A stretch of DNA of 33,688 nt from Alphaproteobacteria bacterium (GCA_021774615.1 JAJFIW010000038.1:1-33688), one strand, 5' to 3'. Shown: positions 15,128 to 23,542, counted from the stretch's first letter. Notes: generated by a model not told the origin, from the letters alone. Made by a program: numbers and translations.

Positions 15128-15146
15128 TTATAGCACCACTTATAGC
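15128..15146. repeat. Right candidate integrase arm-type sites
   Basis: Exact copy of the 19-mer at 1537-1555, in the same orientation, 46 bp upstream of the integrase start. It could also let the integrase regulate its own promoter. Confidence 0.6.
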
Positions 15147-15228
15147 CCCATAATTTTTGATTACTCCTGATGCCTTACGATGCAATATGATGTATAAACC
15201 GACAGATTTCAAGGGTTTTTATGTAAGA

Positions 15229-15256
15229 AAAAACAAAGCACGGCCTAAGCCGTGCT
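15229..15256 (-). terminator. Terminator of the tRNA gene
   Basis: AGCACGGC, loop, GCCGTGCT (perfect 8-bp stem at 15237-15256), followed on the minus strand by TTTGTTTTTT. It lies 6 nt beyond the tRNA 3' end and is part of the duplicated att sequence. Confidence 0.9.
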
Positions 15257-15282
15257 ATAAAATGGTGTCTGCGGTGGGAGTC
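15237..15282. repeat. Right attachment-site repeat
   Basis: Partner of 1436-1481. Here the repeat is continuous with the full tRNA, so the integrated element supplies the 3' end and the terminator of the working tRNA. Identity ends in the T-loop, at 15282. Confidence 0.9.
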
Positions 15283-15339
15283 GAACCCACACTGGAAGGA
15301 TTTTAAGTCCTTTGCCTCTACCTGTTGGGCTACGCAGAC
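15263..15339 (-). tRNA. tRNA with anticodon UAA (Leu), CCA encoded
   Basis: 77 nt folding as a cloverleaf: acceptor GTCTGCG/CGCAGAC, 3-bp D stem GCC/GGC with GG in the loop, anticodon stem AAGGA/TCCTT with loop CTTAAAA, variable region CCAGT, T arm GTGGG-TTCGACT-CCCAC, then A73 and CCA. The anticodon UAA reads UUA leucine codons. The variable region is only 5 nt, whereas bacterial tRNA-Leu normally has a long class II arm; A73 does fit Leu. It is the integration target of the island. Confidence 0.94.
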
Positions 15340-15398
15340 GTGTTGACTAGTTTTTTACTTTAATTTTTAAAGAAGTGCAACGTCATTATTTAATAAAT

Positions 15399-16163
15399 CT
15401 AGATATTATTAGATTGTGGCCAAGCATCGGGGGCATCAATAATTTCAGCCTCGACCTCATATAATAACTTCTCTATGGCTATGGCAGCGTCTTGCAGCGC
15501 TTGCATATTAGTACTACGTGCAACCAACGTAACTGCTTGGTTGCCATCTTTCATGAATGGGTACGAGCCAATATCCACCATTGGTAAGCAGCCTTGCACT
15601 TCGCCAAGAGGAATGCCTATTTTCCCTTCGCTAGTAAATGCGGTAAAGCTAATTTCTTGGATAGGGTCTCTTTCGTCTAACAGTGGCAGTATAGCGTCAA
15701 ACATTGATTGCATAACCCTAGGGATACCAGCCATCACAAATACATTATTCATTCTAAAACCTGGGGCTACCGATGCGCTATTTTCTATTAGCTCTGCACC
15801 TATAGGGAAATCACACATACGGAAAGTAGCTTCGGTTGCCCGTTCTTTGTAATGCTCTTTGAATTTATGGAAAGTTTCCTCATCACGGTACATTTCAGAG
15901 CCAAAAGCTTTGGCAATGCTAGCGGTTGTAATATCGTCATGGGTAGGGCCAATACCACCAGTTGTAAATACGTATGTAAATTTTTGACGAAACTTATTAA
16001 TATTTTCTATGATTACTTCTTCGTGGTCAGAAATAATGATGCATTCGGCTAATCTAATCCCCCTTTTGCCAAGCCCTTTGGCTATATATGGGAGGTTTTT
16101 ATCTTCAACTCGCCCTGAAAGAAGTTCGTTACCAATCAGAATTACACCTGCTGTTAATGTCAT
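15399..16163 (-). CDS. CinA N-terminal-type (MoaB/MogA-fold) protein
   Basis: 254 residues from the ATG at 16163-16161, which has AAAGG 6 nt upstream. GVILIGNELLSGRVEDKN, then FTTGGIGPTHDD, then PGFRMNNVFVMAGIP are the conserved blocks of the molybdopterin-binding domain of CinA (COG1058). The C-terminal amidohydrolase domain of full CinA is absent, as is common in Alphaproteobacteria. The biochemical role is not clear for this single-domain form; nucleotide or FAD pyrophosphatase activity is possible. Divergent from the methyltransferase gene. Confidence 0.88.
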   Translation of the reverse strand: MTLTAGVILIGNELLSGRVEDKNLPYIAKGLGKRGIRLAECIIISDHEEVIIENINKFRQKFTYVFTTGGIGPTHDDITTASIAKAFGSEMYRDEETFHKFKEHYKERATEATFRMCDFPIGAELIENSASVAPGFRMNNVFVMAGIPRVMQSMFDAILPLLDERDPIQEISFTAFTSEGKIGIPLGEVQGCLPMVDIGSYPFMKDGNQAVTLVARSTNMQALQDAAIAIEKLLYEVEAEIIDAPDAWPQSNNI

Positions 16164-16263
16164 TGCACACCTTTTCAACTTGTTTTATGATTGCTTTCTC
16201 TGTTATTACAGTCTAAATGAAGCAATACTCAAAGCAACAAAGAAAACAATTAAAAGGTTAACT

Positions 16264-17295
16264 ATGCATCCAGCTTTAGATAGTTTGTTTCTTGCACTGC
16301 AAGCACCTTACCAAGATTTATTGGTAAAGAAAAATCAACGCATTGTTTTTCTGCGTGCTGAACTGCACCCAGACATGGCACAAGTTTTTGATGGACAAGA
16401 ACTAATCTGCGAGCAACCTTTCCGCACAGACTATAACCTTATTAGTAAAGCAGGGTTTAATATAGTACCTAACCTTGAAGATACAGAGCCTGCTGACATT
16501 GTAATTTGTATGGCAACCCGCAACCGCGATGAAAACAATTACAATATTGCTCGTGGTATGAGCTTGCTGCGCCAAGGTGGCAACTTAATTGCAGCCCAAT
16601 ACAATACACTTGGTGCAAAACACTTGGAAAAAGACATTAAAGCACTAACAGGGGATATTTCAACCTTTAGCAAGAAACACTCTCGGGTTATTCAAGCTAC
16701 TAAGAATGAAGATATTAATGTTTCTTGCTTACAAAGTTATTTAGAGCAAGGCAAAGCCAAAAAAGTACAAGGCACATCTCTATACACCAAGCCAGGCATG
16801 TTTAGCTGGCAAAAAGTTGACACAGGCTCGCAAATATTAGCCGATATTATTGAACAAACAGACCTAAACGGAAAAGGTGCAGATTTCGGCTCAGGCTGGG
16901 GGTTTCTTGCTCATCGTGCATTAAAGTTATCACCCCGTATTGACGAGCTATACCTATACGAAGCCGACAAAAATGCATTAAATATCTCTATTAAAAACCT
17001 TAGCAGTATAAAAACTAAGATTGTTCCGTGCTGGATAGATTTAATCCAAGAACCTATAACTGAAAAGTTCGACTTTATTCTATGTAACCCTCCACAGCAT
17101 GATGTAACAACCCAGAGCGGTACCCTACCTCTGAAAATGTTGGAAATAGCGGCAAATTCGCTTGTTGATGGTGGGCTATTATGGGTAGTTACCAACAAAC
17201 AAATCCCGGTTGAAGATATTTTAGAAGCTAACTTCAAAGAAGTTGAAGATATGGTTGAAGACAAACACTATAAGATCTTCAAAGCTATAAAATAA
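16264..17295 (+). CDS. RsmC-like 16S rRNA (guanine-N2) methyltransferase
   Basis: 343 residues; ATG 16264 follows AAAAGG. The frame is open further upstream but that part overlaps the cinA-like gene antisense. The protein has the two-domain RsmC plan: a degenerate N-terminal methyltransferase-like half (LLRQGGNLIAAQYNTLGAKH) and a C-terminal SAM domain with motif I ADFGSGWGF (206-214) and NPPQH (275-279; usual NPPFH). Likely methylates G1207 of 16S rRNA or a related guanine. The relative RlmG is an alternative. Confidence 0.83.
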   Translation: MHPALDSLFLALQAPYQDLLVKKNQRIVFLRAELHPDMAQVFDGQELICEQPFRTDYNLISKAGFNIVPNLEDTEPADIVICMATRNRDENNYNIARGMSLLRQGGNLIAAQYNTLGAKHLEKDIKALTGDISTFSKKHSRVIQATKNEDINVSCLQSYLEQGKAKKVQGTSLYTKPGMFSWQKVDTGSQILADIIEQTDLNGKGADFGSGWGFLAHRALKLSPRIDELYLYEADKNALNISIKNLSSIKTKIVPCWIDLIQEPITEKFDFILCNPPQHDVTTQSGTLPLKMLEIAANSLVDGGLLWVVTNKQIPVEDILEANFKEVEDMVEDKHYKIFKAIK

Positions 17296-17357
17296 ACACT
17301 GCAAAAACCGCCACCAATCTAAAAGCGTAACATCTTCGCAACACATTGATAACTAAG

Positions 17358-17383
17358 AAAAACATGCCATTTGGCATGTTTTT
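17358..17383 (+). terminator. Terminator after the RsmC-like gene
   Basis: AAAAACATGCC, loop, GGCATGTTTTT: an 11-bp perfect stem with T tract. Confidence 0.88.
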
Positions 17384-17541
17384 CGCACCAATATGTATAC
17401 AAAGGCTTGTAACCTATTGAATAAAAGGTTATTTTAACGGTGGCACAACAGGTGCTACATAATAGCAACAAAATTGCAAAATTGCATTATTGTTGCACCC
17501 GAGGCATAATCCCCTACGGGAGAGCACAAAGGAACAGTCAC

Positions 17542-18420
17542 ATGATCACACTTACAGAAAGACTAGAGACGATGATTTCATCTAAACATGACATCAGTTC
17601 TGAGAACGAAATGGCAATGGCAGTATGCCAAGCTATTGACAGCTCTCGCTATAATTTTGGCCTTGAGCCTATCCATATACTTGGTAGTGATACTGAAAGC
17701 TCAAGCGAACTATTGCCTATGGAATACCTTCTTCGTCCTTCAGGGACAGATGGCCACAATCTTGATCTAGCAGAAGGCTTGTCAGCTCTACGCAATTTAG
17801 GGCTAAGCAGCATGTTTGACATGGCCGTTATCCCTCGCGCTATCGAACAAGCACTTAGCTATGGTGATGCAGGGTTACCAGTTTCGGTTAATATTGCGCC
17901 CGAATCTATGAACGATTCTTTATTCCTGACTGAATTAGGCATCTACCTTTCTCATCTAAAAGAAAAAATCAGCAACCCTAGTGATATTGTTTTTGAAGTT
18001 CCTTTTGCAGGGCAAACTACTAACGAAGCAAAAGAGTGGTTATTGCAAGTTCAAGAAATGGGCTTCCGTATTGCTATTGATAATTTTGGTAAATATGAGC
18101 CAATCGAAATTAGCTCTATCAGCAGAGTTAAGCCCGCATTTGTTAAGATTGATGGTGGGCTAATAAACCAAGCAATGAACGGCCTTATTGGTGCGCCATC
18201 AAAACTACGCCAAGTTGTCGAGGGCATTCGCCATAGCTCGCCTAAAACACGGATTATTGCCCCTTGGGTTGCCTCAGTAGAGCAAGCCCAACGCTTGTAC
18301 CAAGTTTACCACATAGACGCTGTACAAGGGCGGGAACTACCAAAAGACCGCGCTTATTTCTCGTCGCAGTGGGCATTCATGGCTTATGGGCAAAAAGCAA
18401 ATTCAGACGATTTAAACTAA
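17542..18420 (+). CDS. Degenerate EAL-domain protein
   Basis: 292 residues from ATG 17542, with AAAGGA about 9 nt upstream. The EAL fold is recognisable: MEYLLRP (60-66), PVSVNIAPESM (113-123), FRIAIDNFGKY (175-185), FVKIDGGLI (200-208) and AVQGREL (260-266). Several catalytic positions are lost: the signature EAL reads EYL, the DDFG motif reads DNFG, and the AEGVE block reads APWVAS, so its metal/base Glu is missing. It is unlikely to hydrolyse c-di-GMP and is more likely a receptor or protein-interaction module. No transmembrane segment is seen. Confidence 0.83.
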   Translation: MITLTERLETMISSKHDISSENEMAMAVCQAIDSSRYNFGLEPIHILGSDTESSSELLPMEYLLRPSGTDGHNLDLAEGLSALRNLGLSSMFDMAVIPRAIEQALSYGDAGLPVSVNIAPESMNDSLFLTELGIYLSHLKEKISNPSDIVFEVPFAGQTTNEAKEWLLQVQEMGFRIAIDNFGKYEPIEISSISRVKPAFVKIDGGLINQAMNGLIGAPSKLRQVVEGIRHSSPKTRIIAPWVASVEQAQRLYQVYHIDAVQGRELPKDRAYFSSQWAFMAYGQKANSDDLN

Positions 18421-18432
18421 GCCTTCTAGAAC

Positions 18433-18466
18433 AAAAAAAGCCGCCTATCTTTAGGCGGCTTTTTTT
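18433..18466. terminator. Bidirectional terminator after the EAL gene
   Basis: AAAAAAAGCCGCCT, 6-nt loop, AGGCGGCTTTTTTT: a perfect 14-bp stem between convergent genes. Confidence 0.92.
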
Positions 18467-18481
18467 GTTTTCTGCTGTCCT

Positions 18482-19504
18482 CTAATATTGCTTAACGATA
18501 TATGCTTCGGTGAAGGTATGGTTTACAAGGTGGCCATTTTGTTTGGCGTAGCAGCGGCCTGATTTATCTTTAGAGCAATGATAGGTTAAGCTATAGGCTG
18601 GTTTACGGCCGGGTTTGCATTGGTTGCCGCCGCACTCGTTGCGGGTGACCTCCATCAATTTGTATTTACCGTTATTACACTCGACCAGTATTTCGTGTGA
18701 GAGTTTTTCCGAATTTTGGGTTTGTTTATGTGGGGTATAGTCAACATGGAAATGGACATGCTTACCGAACCAGTCGATCCAAGTTCTGAGTACTGCTGGT
18801 GGGCATGCCATTTTGTCTGCGTGCTGGGCACGACGGCATGCAACTTGGCCATTAATAACAGTTAAAAACTCCCCTTCTCTACAGCTTGGTACAAGCGCTG
18901 GGATAGGTGCAGGGTCTTTTACGGTCTCTTCTATGGTTGGCTTAACCTCTGGCACAATAACCTCGCCAGAAGATGATGTTTTCACCCCACCTAATGCCTG
19001 TGCTACGGCCATTTCGACAAGAGCTTTTACTTTTTCGCTGGGGTAACTAGCGGGGATATGGGGAATACTTGCTTTTTCCTCTGTGCTTTCTACCTTAGCT
19101 ACTATTGGCGTTGCCGACATTGTTGGAGGTGTAGGCTTTGTAAGCTGGTTTAGCGGCACTGCGTGGGCTTTTTTAGGGTTAAGAGGAGCAGAAGAATTAG
19201 CCATTACAGGTGGTGGTAATGTAAAAGTGCGGGCTGTTGGTGCCATTGGTGCTGCTGGTTTGTGTGTGGCAGCTTTTCTTGGTGGTATTACTTTTTGCTG
19301 TTTAAGGCAACCGTTACTGTCGGTGTTTGTGGCATTAGGGTCATAAATCATGCCTTGTTCGCCGCAAATACGATACCCTTGCAGCTCTGCCATCTCCTCA
19401 GACATAACGTCTACTTGGGCTTGTAGTTGCTCTAGTTCCATTGTTTTGCCAACATCGGCATATGCAACCGTGACAAACATAAAACTAAACAACAACTGCA
19501 ACAT
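18482..19504 (-). CDS. Secreted Pro/Ala-rich protein with Cys-rich C-terminus
   Basis: 340 residues; signal peptide cleaved near AYA (14-16). A short heptad-like helix (MELEQLQAQVDVMSEEMAEL) is followed by a small Cys segment, then a long Pro/Ala/Thr linker (about 70-210) and a C-terminal domain of about 120 residues with eight or more cysteines and a His cluster (HVHFHVDY). Probably periplasmic or surface-exposed and disulfide-bonded. Its ATG is at 19504-19502, 2 nt past the exonuclease stop, so the genes are co-transcribed. No family recognised. Confidence 0.72.
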   Translation of the reverse strand: MLQLLFSFMFVTVAYADVGKTMELEQLQAQVDVMSEEMAELQGYRICGEQGMIYDPNATNTDSNGCLKQQKVIPPRKAATHKPAAPMAPTARTFTLPPPVMANSSAPLNPKKAHAVPLNQLTKPTPPTMSATPIVAKVESTEEKASIPHIPASYPSEKVKALVEMAVAQALGGVKTSSSGEVIVPEVKPTIEETVKDPAPIPALVPSCREGEFLTVINGQVACRRAQHADKMACPPAVLRTWIDWFGKHVHFHVDYTPHKQTQNSEKLSHEILVECNNGKYKLMEVTRNECGGNQCKPGRKPAYSLTYHCSKDKSGRCYAKQNGHLVNHTFTEAYIVKQY

Positions 19505-19506
19505 AA

Positions 19507-20346
19507 TTACACGTCCTCATCGAGCATAAATTTATTGTTGCAAGCTTTGCCCCATTCTTCTAAAAATTCGGCAAGGTATGGTTTTTCTGGTGATTCGCTC
19601 TCGATAAAACTAACCACGTCAGCAACAGATTTATTATAAGAGATTGTCGTTATTTTGCCTTGATGCTGCATAGTACGTAAAAACACCAAGTAGGTGTTTA
19701 ATACATCAGTCTCGCAATATTGTTTAATTTCTTCTTTTTGCCCTGCATCGTACATTTCGGCTACTTTCGAGCCATCAACACCAAATTTACCAGGAAAACC
19801 CATTATAGAGCATGCTTCGTTCAGTTTAACCCGAGCTGATGCGCCAAAGTCTGACAAAACTTCTAGTAAGTCACAATGCCAGTCTGCACTATAGCGGCTA
19901 GAATAACTGTTCCACTTATCCCCTGCGCCATAATACCATTTAGCAGGTACCCCATGTGCCATCGCACGGTATTTCATTACAGGGAGGTCAAAGCTGCGGC
20001 CGTTATAGCTTACTAAACGAGGTTTAATGCGCTGCAAATAGTCGAAAAAGCCTTTAACAATTTCTTTTTCATTGTCTTTATTGCCAGAGCCTACTGTTTT
20101 TAAATTGTAACTCTCGGTGCCGTCGTCATTGCGGTGGATGTCTGCTTCTAAAAAGCTAACAGCTACAACCTTATGGAATGGCTGGCGTGGGAAGCCGTTT
20201 TTACCGTCGGTAAGGTTAAGGTGGTACTCCTCCAGCTCTTCTCTGAGCTTAACAGCATCACGCTCTACGCTGCCAGTTAAATTAAAAACTGCGTCAGTAT
20301 CGGGGATTGTTTCAATGTCAAAAACAAAAAGTGATTGGTGTAGCAT
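19507..20346 (-). CDS. PolB-type 3'-5' exonuclease domain protein
   Basis: 279 residues with the DEDDy exonuclease motifs: FVFDIETIPD (Exo I), VSYNGRSFDLPV (Exo II) and YCETDVLNTY (Exo III, Tyr then Asp). This is the stand-alone exonuclease family related to the proofreading domain of DNA polymerase B (DNA_pol_B_exo2). Expected to degrade single-stranded DNA or RNA 3' ends in the cytoplasm. First gene of the unit with the secreted protein. Confidence 0.88.
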   Translation of the reverse strand: MLHQSLFVFDIETIPDTDAVFNLTGSVERDAVKLREELEEYHLNLTDGKNGFPRQPFHKVVAVSFLEADIHRNDDGTESYNLKTVGSGNKDNEKEIVKGFFDYLQRIKPRLVSYNGRSFDLPVMKYRAMAHGVPAKWYYGAGDKWNSYSSRYSADWHCDLLEVLSDFGASARVKLNEACSIMGFPGKFGVDGSKVAEMYDAGQKEEIKQYCETDVLNTYLVFLRTMQHQGKITTISYNKSVADVVSFIESESPEKPYLAEFLEEWGKACNNKFMLDEDV

Positions 20347-20470
20347 GAGTACCTCTTTTTCTTAGTCGTGACATACTAACGTTAAATCAATTAAATATCA
20401 AAATATTCATTGAGAAATGCTCCCCTCGTCACCATACCTTATAGATAACAACTAACAGGGGTGCTTAGTA

Positions 20471-20677
20471 ATGGACAATCGCGATGTTGACGTAAAAATC
20501 CTCCTCATTCATGTTGTAGCAGGGTGGCTTATAACTAGCCAAATGACTTTGGCCCATATTCAACTATCTAACTTGCCACCCGATTTAACTTTTTCTTTAG
20601 GAATGCTAGGTGGTATAGGCGGCTGCGTTATTGGAATGATTGCCTACAATAAACGCTGGTTCTTGAAGAAAGACTAA
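20471..20677 (+). CDS. Small membrane protein
   Basis: 68 residues; AGGGG about 9 nt before the ATG. Two hydrophobic stretches (about 8-27 and 40-60) and a basic C-terminus WFLKKD. No family recognised. It lies upstream of sfsA on the same strand. Confidence 0.6.
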   Translation: MDNRDVDVKILLIHVVAGWLITSQMTLAHIQLSNLPPDLTFSLGMLGGIGGCVIGMIAYNKRWFLKKD

Positions 20678-20718
20678 AATTAGAGTAAGCTCCTTATTCA
20701 ACTAGGGAGCCTACTTAA

Positions 20719-21417
20719 TTGCAATTTAATACACCACTCATAGAAGCTAAATTTATCAAGCGCTACAAGCGTTTTTTTGTTGATGCTGCTCTTCCTAATG
20801 GGCAAGTTGTTACGGCTCATTGCGCTAATACGGGTTCAATGCTTGGTTTGATTGAAGAAGGAGCAACTGTGTGGTTGTCGGAGACCGATAACCCTAAACG
20901 CAAATTACGCTACACCCTAGAAATAGTCCAAACCCCAACTAGCCTTGTTGGTGTCCATACTGGGCGGCCGAATAAATTGGTCCAAGAAGCTATTGCATCA
21001 GGAGAGTTGGAAGAGTTCCAGAATATAGCCACTATTAAGCCCGAACAAAAATACGGGCAAAACTCTCGGATTGACTTACTTATAGAGCAAACAGATGGCC
21101 CGCCTTTATACCTAGAAGTAAAAAATGTTACTCTACAACAAAATAATGTTGCCCTATTCCCCGACTCTGTAACAAGTCGTGGTGCTAAGCATTTAGCAGA
21201 GCTTAGCGCAGAGGTTGAAAAAGGTAACCGTGCGATGATGTTTTATTTAGTACAGCGCGGCGACTGCGAACATTTTTCGCCAGCAGTTGATATCGACCCC
21301 CACTACACAGCCGAGCTAAAAAAAGCTATCGCCAGCGGTGTAGAAGCGATTGCCTATGAATGTACAATTACGCCAAATGAAATTCGTTTGTCGAAAAGAT
21401 TGCCGATTGTTATCTAA
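20719..21417 (+). CDS. sfsA: SfsA family protein
   Basis: 232 residues starting at TTG 20719 (AGGGAG 10 nt upstream). Family blocks: FIKRYKRFFVDAAL, AHCANTGSM, LRYTLEIVQ, HTGRPNKLVQEAI, LYLEVKNVTL and FPDSVTSRGAKHL. SfsA was named for maltose-fermentation stimulation in E. coli; the fold has an OB part and a nuclease-like part with the conserved D/E-V-K set (EVKNVT), so a nucleic-acid function is likely. Directly upstream of map. Confidence 0.93.
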   Translation: MQFNTPLIEAKFIKRYKRFFVDAALPNGQVVTAHCANTGSMLGLIEEGATVWLSETDNPKRKLRYTLEIVQTPTSLVGVHTGRPNKLVQEAIASGELEEFQNIATIKPEQKYGQNSRIDLLIEQTDGPPLYLEVKNVTLQQNNVALFPDSVTSRGAKHLAELSAEVEKGNRAMMFYLVQRGDCEHFSPAVDIDPHYTAELKKAIASGVEAIAYECTITPNEIRLSKRLPIVI

Positions 21418-21457
21418 TTGATGTATAAAAATTTAACAACCTATAGAGGATAAGCTA

Positions 21458-22252
21458 TTGAGTAGCATCAAACCAAAAAACAATGTTGAAATTGAAAAAA
21501 TGCGGAAAGCTGGCTTATTAGCTGCGCAAACACTGGATTTTATTGCACCTCATGTTAAAGCTGGTGTTACTACTGAAGAGCTAAACACCCTATGCCACGA
21601 CTTTATCGTTAAACATGGTGCAATACCTGCTCCACTTAACTATAAAGGCTTCCCGAAATCTATTTGTACTAGTGTAAACGAAGTTATTTGCCATGGTATC
21701 CCTACTTCAAAATGTACTCTTAAAGATGGTGACATTGTTAATATTGATGTAACCACCATTGTTAATGGTTTCCATGGTGACACCTCGCGGATGTTTTACG
21801 TGGGCAATGTTAGTGATGAGCGCAAAAAGCTTGTTGATGTTACCTATGAAGCTATGATGCGTGGTATTAAAACTGTTAAGTCGGGCAGTACCCTTAGTGA
21901 CATTGGCCGTGCTATCCAAGAATATGCGGAAAACGAAGGGTATAGCGTTGTCCGTGATTTTTGTGGCCACGGGATTGGGCGTGTTTTCCATGAGCAGCCT
22001 ATGGTTCTACACTACGACCCTAAAGACCCAGACTTTGACATGCGCCTTAAAAAAGGCATGATATTTACCATAGAACCTATGATAAATGTAGGCACTTATG
22101 AAGGTATTACCCTTGAAGATGACTGGACAGTCATAACCGCTGATGGCAAAGACTCTGCTCAGTTCGAGCATACTCTTGTGGTAACTGAGAAAGGTTATGA
22201 AATTCTAACCTCATCACCCACAGGGCTTGATAAACCTCCTTACCATGGCTAA
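21458..22252 (+). CDS. map: Type I methionine aminopeptidase
   Basis: 264 residues starting at TTG 21458 with AGAGGA 8 nt upstream. All five metal ligands are visible: the two Asp in NIDVTTIVNGFHGDTSRMF, the His in GHGIGRVFHEQP, and Glu in FTIEPMI and in AQFEHT. It removes the initiator methionine from nascent proteins. It overlaps the start of radC by 8 bp. Confidence 0.97.
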   Translation: MSSIKPKNNVEIEKMRKAGLLAAQTLDFIAPHVKAGVTTEELNTLCHDFIVKHGAIPAPLNYKGFPKSICTSVNEVICHGIPTSKCTLKDGDIVNIDVTTIVNGFHGDTSRMFYVGNVSDERKKLVDVTYEAMMRGIKTVKSGSTLSDIGRAIQEYAENEGYSVVRDFCGHGIGRVFHEQPMVLHYDPKDPDFDMRLKKGMIFTIEPMINVGTYEGITLEDDWTVITADGKDSAQFEHTLVVTEKGYEILTSSPTGLDKPPYHG

Positions 22253-22931
22253 AATAGAAGCACCTCATCATACTGGGCATCGTCAACGCTTAAAACAGCG
22301 CTTTGTTGACACTGATGGTATCGGCTTTGCTGACTATGAAATACTAGAGCTACTATTAATGCAATTCATCCCTCGGCGAGACGTAAAACCAATTGCAAAA
22401 GAGCTGCTTAGGAAGGCGGGAAGTATTAGTAAAGTACTAGACCTACCCCCTAATGAAATAAAAGAGATTAAAGGGGTTGGTGATAGCACAGTTACAGCAT
22501 TTGCAATACTACGCACTTTTAATAAACAAGCCAAAAGACAAGCTGTTATTAGAAAACCAACTTTTGATAACAAATTGGGCTTATTGTCTTATCTGTACGA
22601 TAAAATGACACACCTAAAACATGAGGAATTCCATGTTTTATACCTTGATAGTAAAAATAGGGTTGTCTACGAGGCAGAGCTTTTCCGTGGTACAATTGAT
22701 AGCTCTGCTGTATACCCCCGTGAGGTTATCCGTATAGCACTAGATAAAGGTGCAACTTCCTTGGTTTTAGTTCATAACCACCCATCAGGAGACCCAACAC
22801 CCTCTACTGACGATATATTTTTGACTAAACAAATAAATATGCTATCAACATCATTGGGTATATCGATAGAAGACCATATTATTATTGGTGATGGTATCCA
22901 CTATAGCTTTAGAGACCAAGGCAAATTATAA
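22245..22931 (+). CDS. radC: RadC family (JAB/MPN) protein
   Basis: 228 residues from ATG 22245, inside the end of map, with no clear ribosome binding site, so translational coupling is likely; a TTG at 22227 is the alternative. The N-terminus has a helix-hairpin-helix region (EIKEIKGVGDSTVTAF), and the C-terminal JAMM motif HNHPSGDPTPSTDD is intact. Once named for DNA repair; the real function is unsettled. Confidence 0.93.
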   Translation: MAKIEAPHHTGHRQRLKQRFVDTDGIGFADYEILELLLMQFIPRRDVKPIAKELLRKAGSISKVLDLPPNEIKEIKGVGDSTVTAFAILRTFNKQAKRQAVIRKPTFDNKLGLLSYLYDKMTHLKHEEFHVLYLDSKNRVVYEAELFRGTIDSSAVYPREVIRIALDKGATSLVLVHNHPSGDPTPSTDDIFLTKQINMLSTSLGISIEDHIIIGDGIHYSFRDQGKL

Positions 22932-22943
22932 AAGGTACAGATT

Positions 22944-23168
22944 ATGGACACTGCACAAGTAAAAGAGCTTATTGAACAAGGCATGCCCGATGCAACTGTA
23001 GTTGTTGAAGACCCACTAAATGATGGTACCCACTTAAAAGCAACCGTTACCAGCCCATCATTTGCAGGTAAAAGCCGTATTGCCCAACACCGCATGGTAT
23101 ATGCCGCACTAGGGGATGCTTTTAACGGCCCTTTACATGCTTTACAACTTATAACTAAAGAGGAATAA
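22944..23168 (+). CDS. BolA/IbaG family protein
   Basis: 74 residues: the class II KH-like fold of BolA proteins, with DGTHLKATVTSPSFAGKSRI and QHRMVYAALGD. It has a conserved His in HxxVY-like context and lies 4 nt before the glutaredoxin gene. BolA-CGFS glutaredoxin pairs bind a shared [2Fe-2S] cluster. Confidence 0.92.
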   Translation: MDTAQVKELIEQGMPDATVVVEDPLNDGTHLKATVTSPSFAGKSRIAQHRMVYAALGDAFNGPLHALQLITKEE

Positions 23169-23172
23169 ATAA

Positions 23173-23490
23173 ATGACACCAGAATTAAAAGAATTTTTTG
23201 ACAAAACAGTTAATGAAACTCCTATTGTTCTATTTATGAAGGGTAGTAAAGACTTTCCACAGTGTGGTTTTTCTGCTCGAGTAGTGCAAATTATGGATAT
23301 GCTCGGCGTAGACTTTAAAGATATCAATGTTCTAGACGACATGGAAGTTCGCGAAGGGATTAAAGAATATAGCGACTGGCAAACCATTCCCCAACTCTAC
23401 ATTAATGGCGAGTTTGTTGGCGGCTGCGACATTGTAACCGAAGCATTCCAGTCGGGCGAATTAAAAGAAATGTTGAAAAAAACAGCCTAG
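23173..23490 (+). CDS. grxD: Monothiol glutaredoxin, CGFS type
   Basis: 105 residues with FMKGSKDFPQCGFSARVVQI (CGFS at 31-34), the WQTIPQLYINGEFVGGCDI glutathione-binding segment and the final acidic helix. It carries and transfers Fe-S clusters. Translation is probably coupled to the BolA-family gene. Confidence 0.96.
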   Translation: MTPELKEFFDKTVNETPIVLFMKGSKDFPQCGFSARVVQIMDMLGVDFKDINVLDDMEVREGIKEYSDWQTIPQLYINGEFVGGCDIVTEAFQSGELKEMLKKTA

Positions 23491-23510
23491 ATACAAAAAA
23501 TTAAAACAAA

Positions 23511-23542
23511 AAACGCCACCCCAGTACGGGGTGGCATTTTTT
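23511..23542. terminator. Terminator after grxD
   Basis: GCCACCCC (23515-23522), 5-nt loop, GGGGTGGC, then ATTTTTT. It also carries an A tract on the left and so could serve the convergent ClpX-like gene. Confidence 0.9.

Noticed and set aside
16009-16263. N-terminal extension of the RsmC-like gene
   Set aside because: It would overlap the cinA-like gene antisense by more than 150 bp; ATG 16264 has AAAAGG and fits family length.
17440-17541. Possible riboswitch leader before the EAL gene (TCCC-CTAC-GGGA hairpin near 17510)
   Set aside because: Only one short stem; it does not match the c-di-GMP-I/II or glycine riboswitch cores I know.
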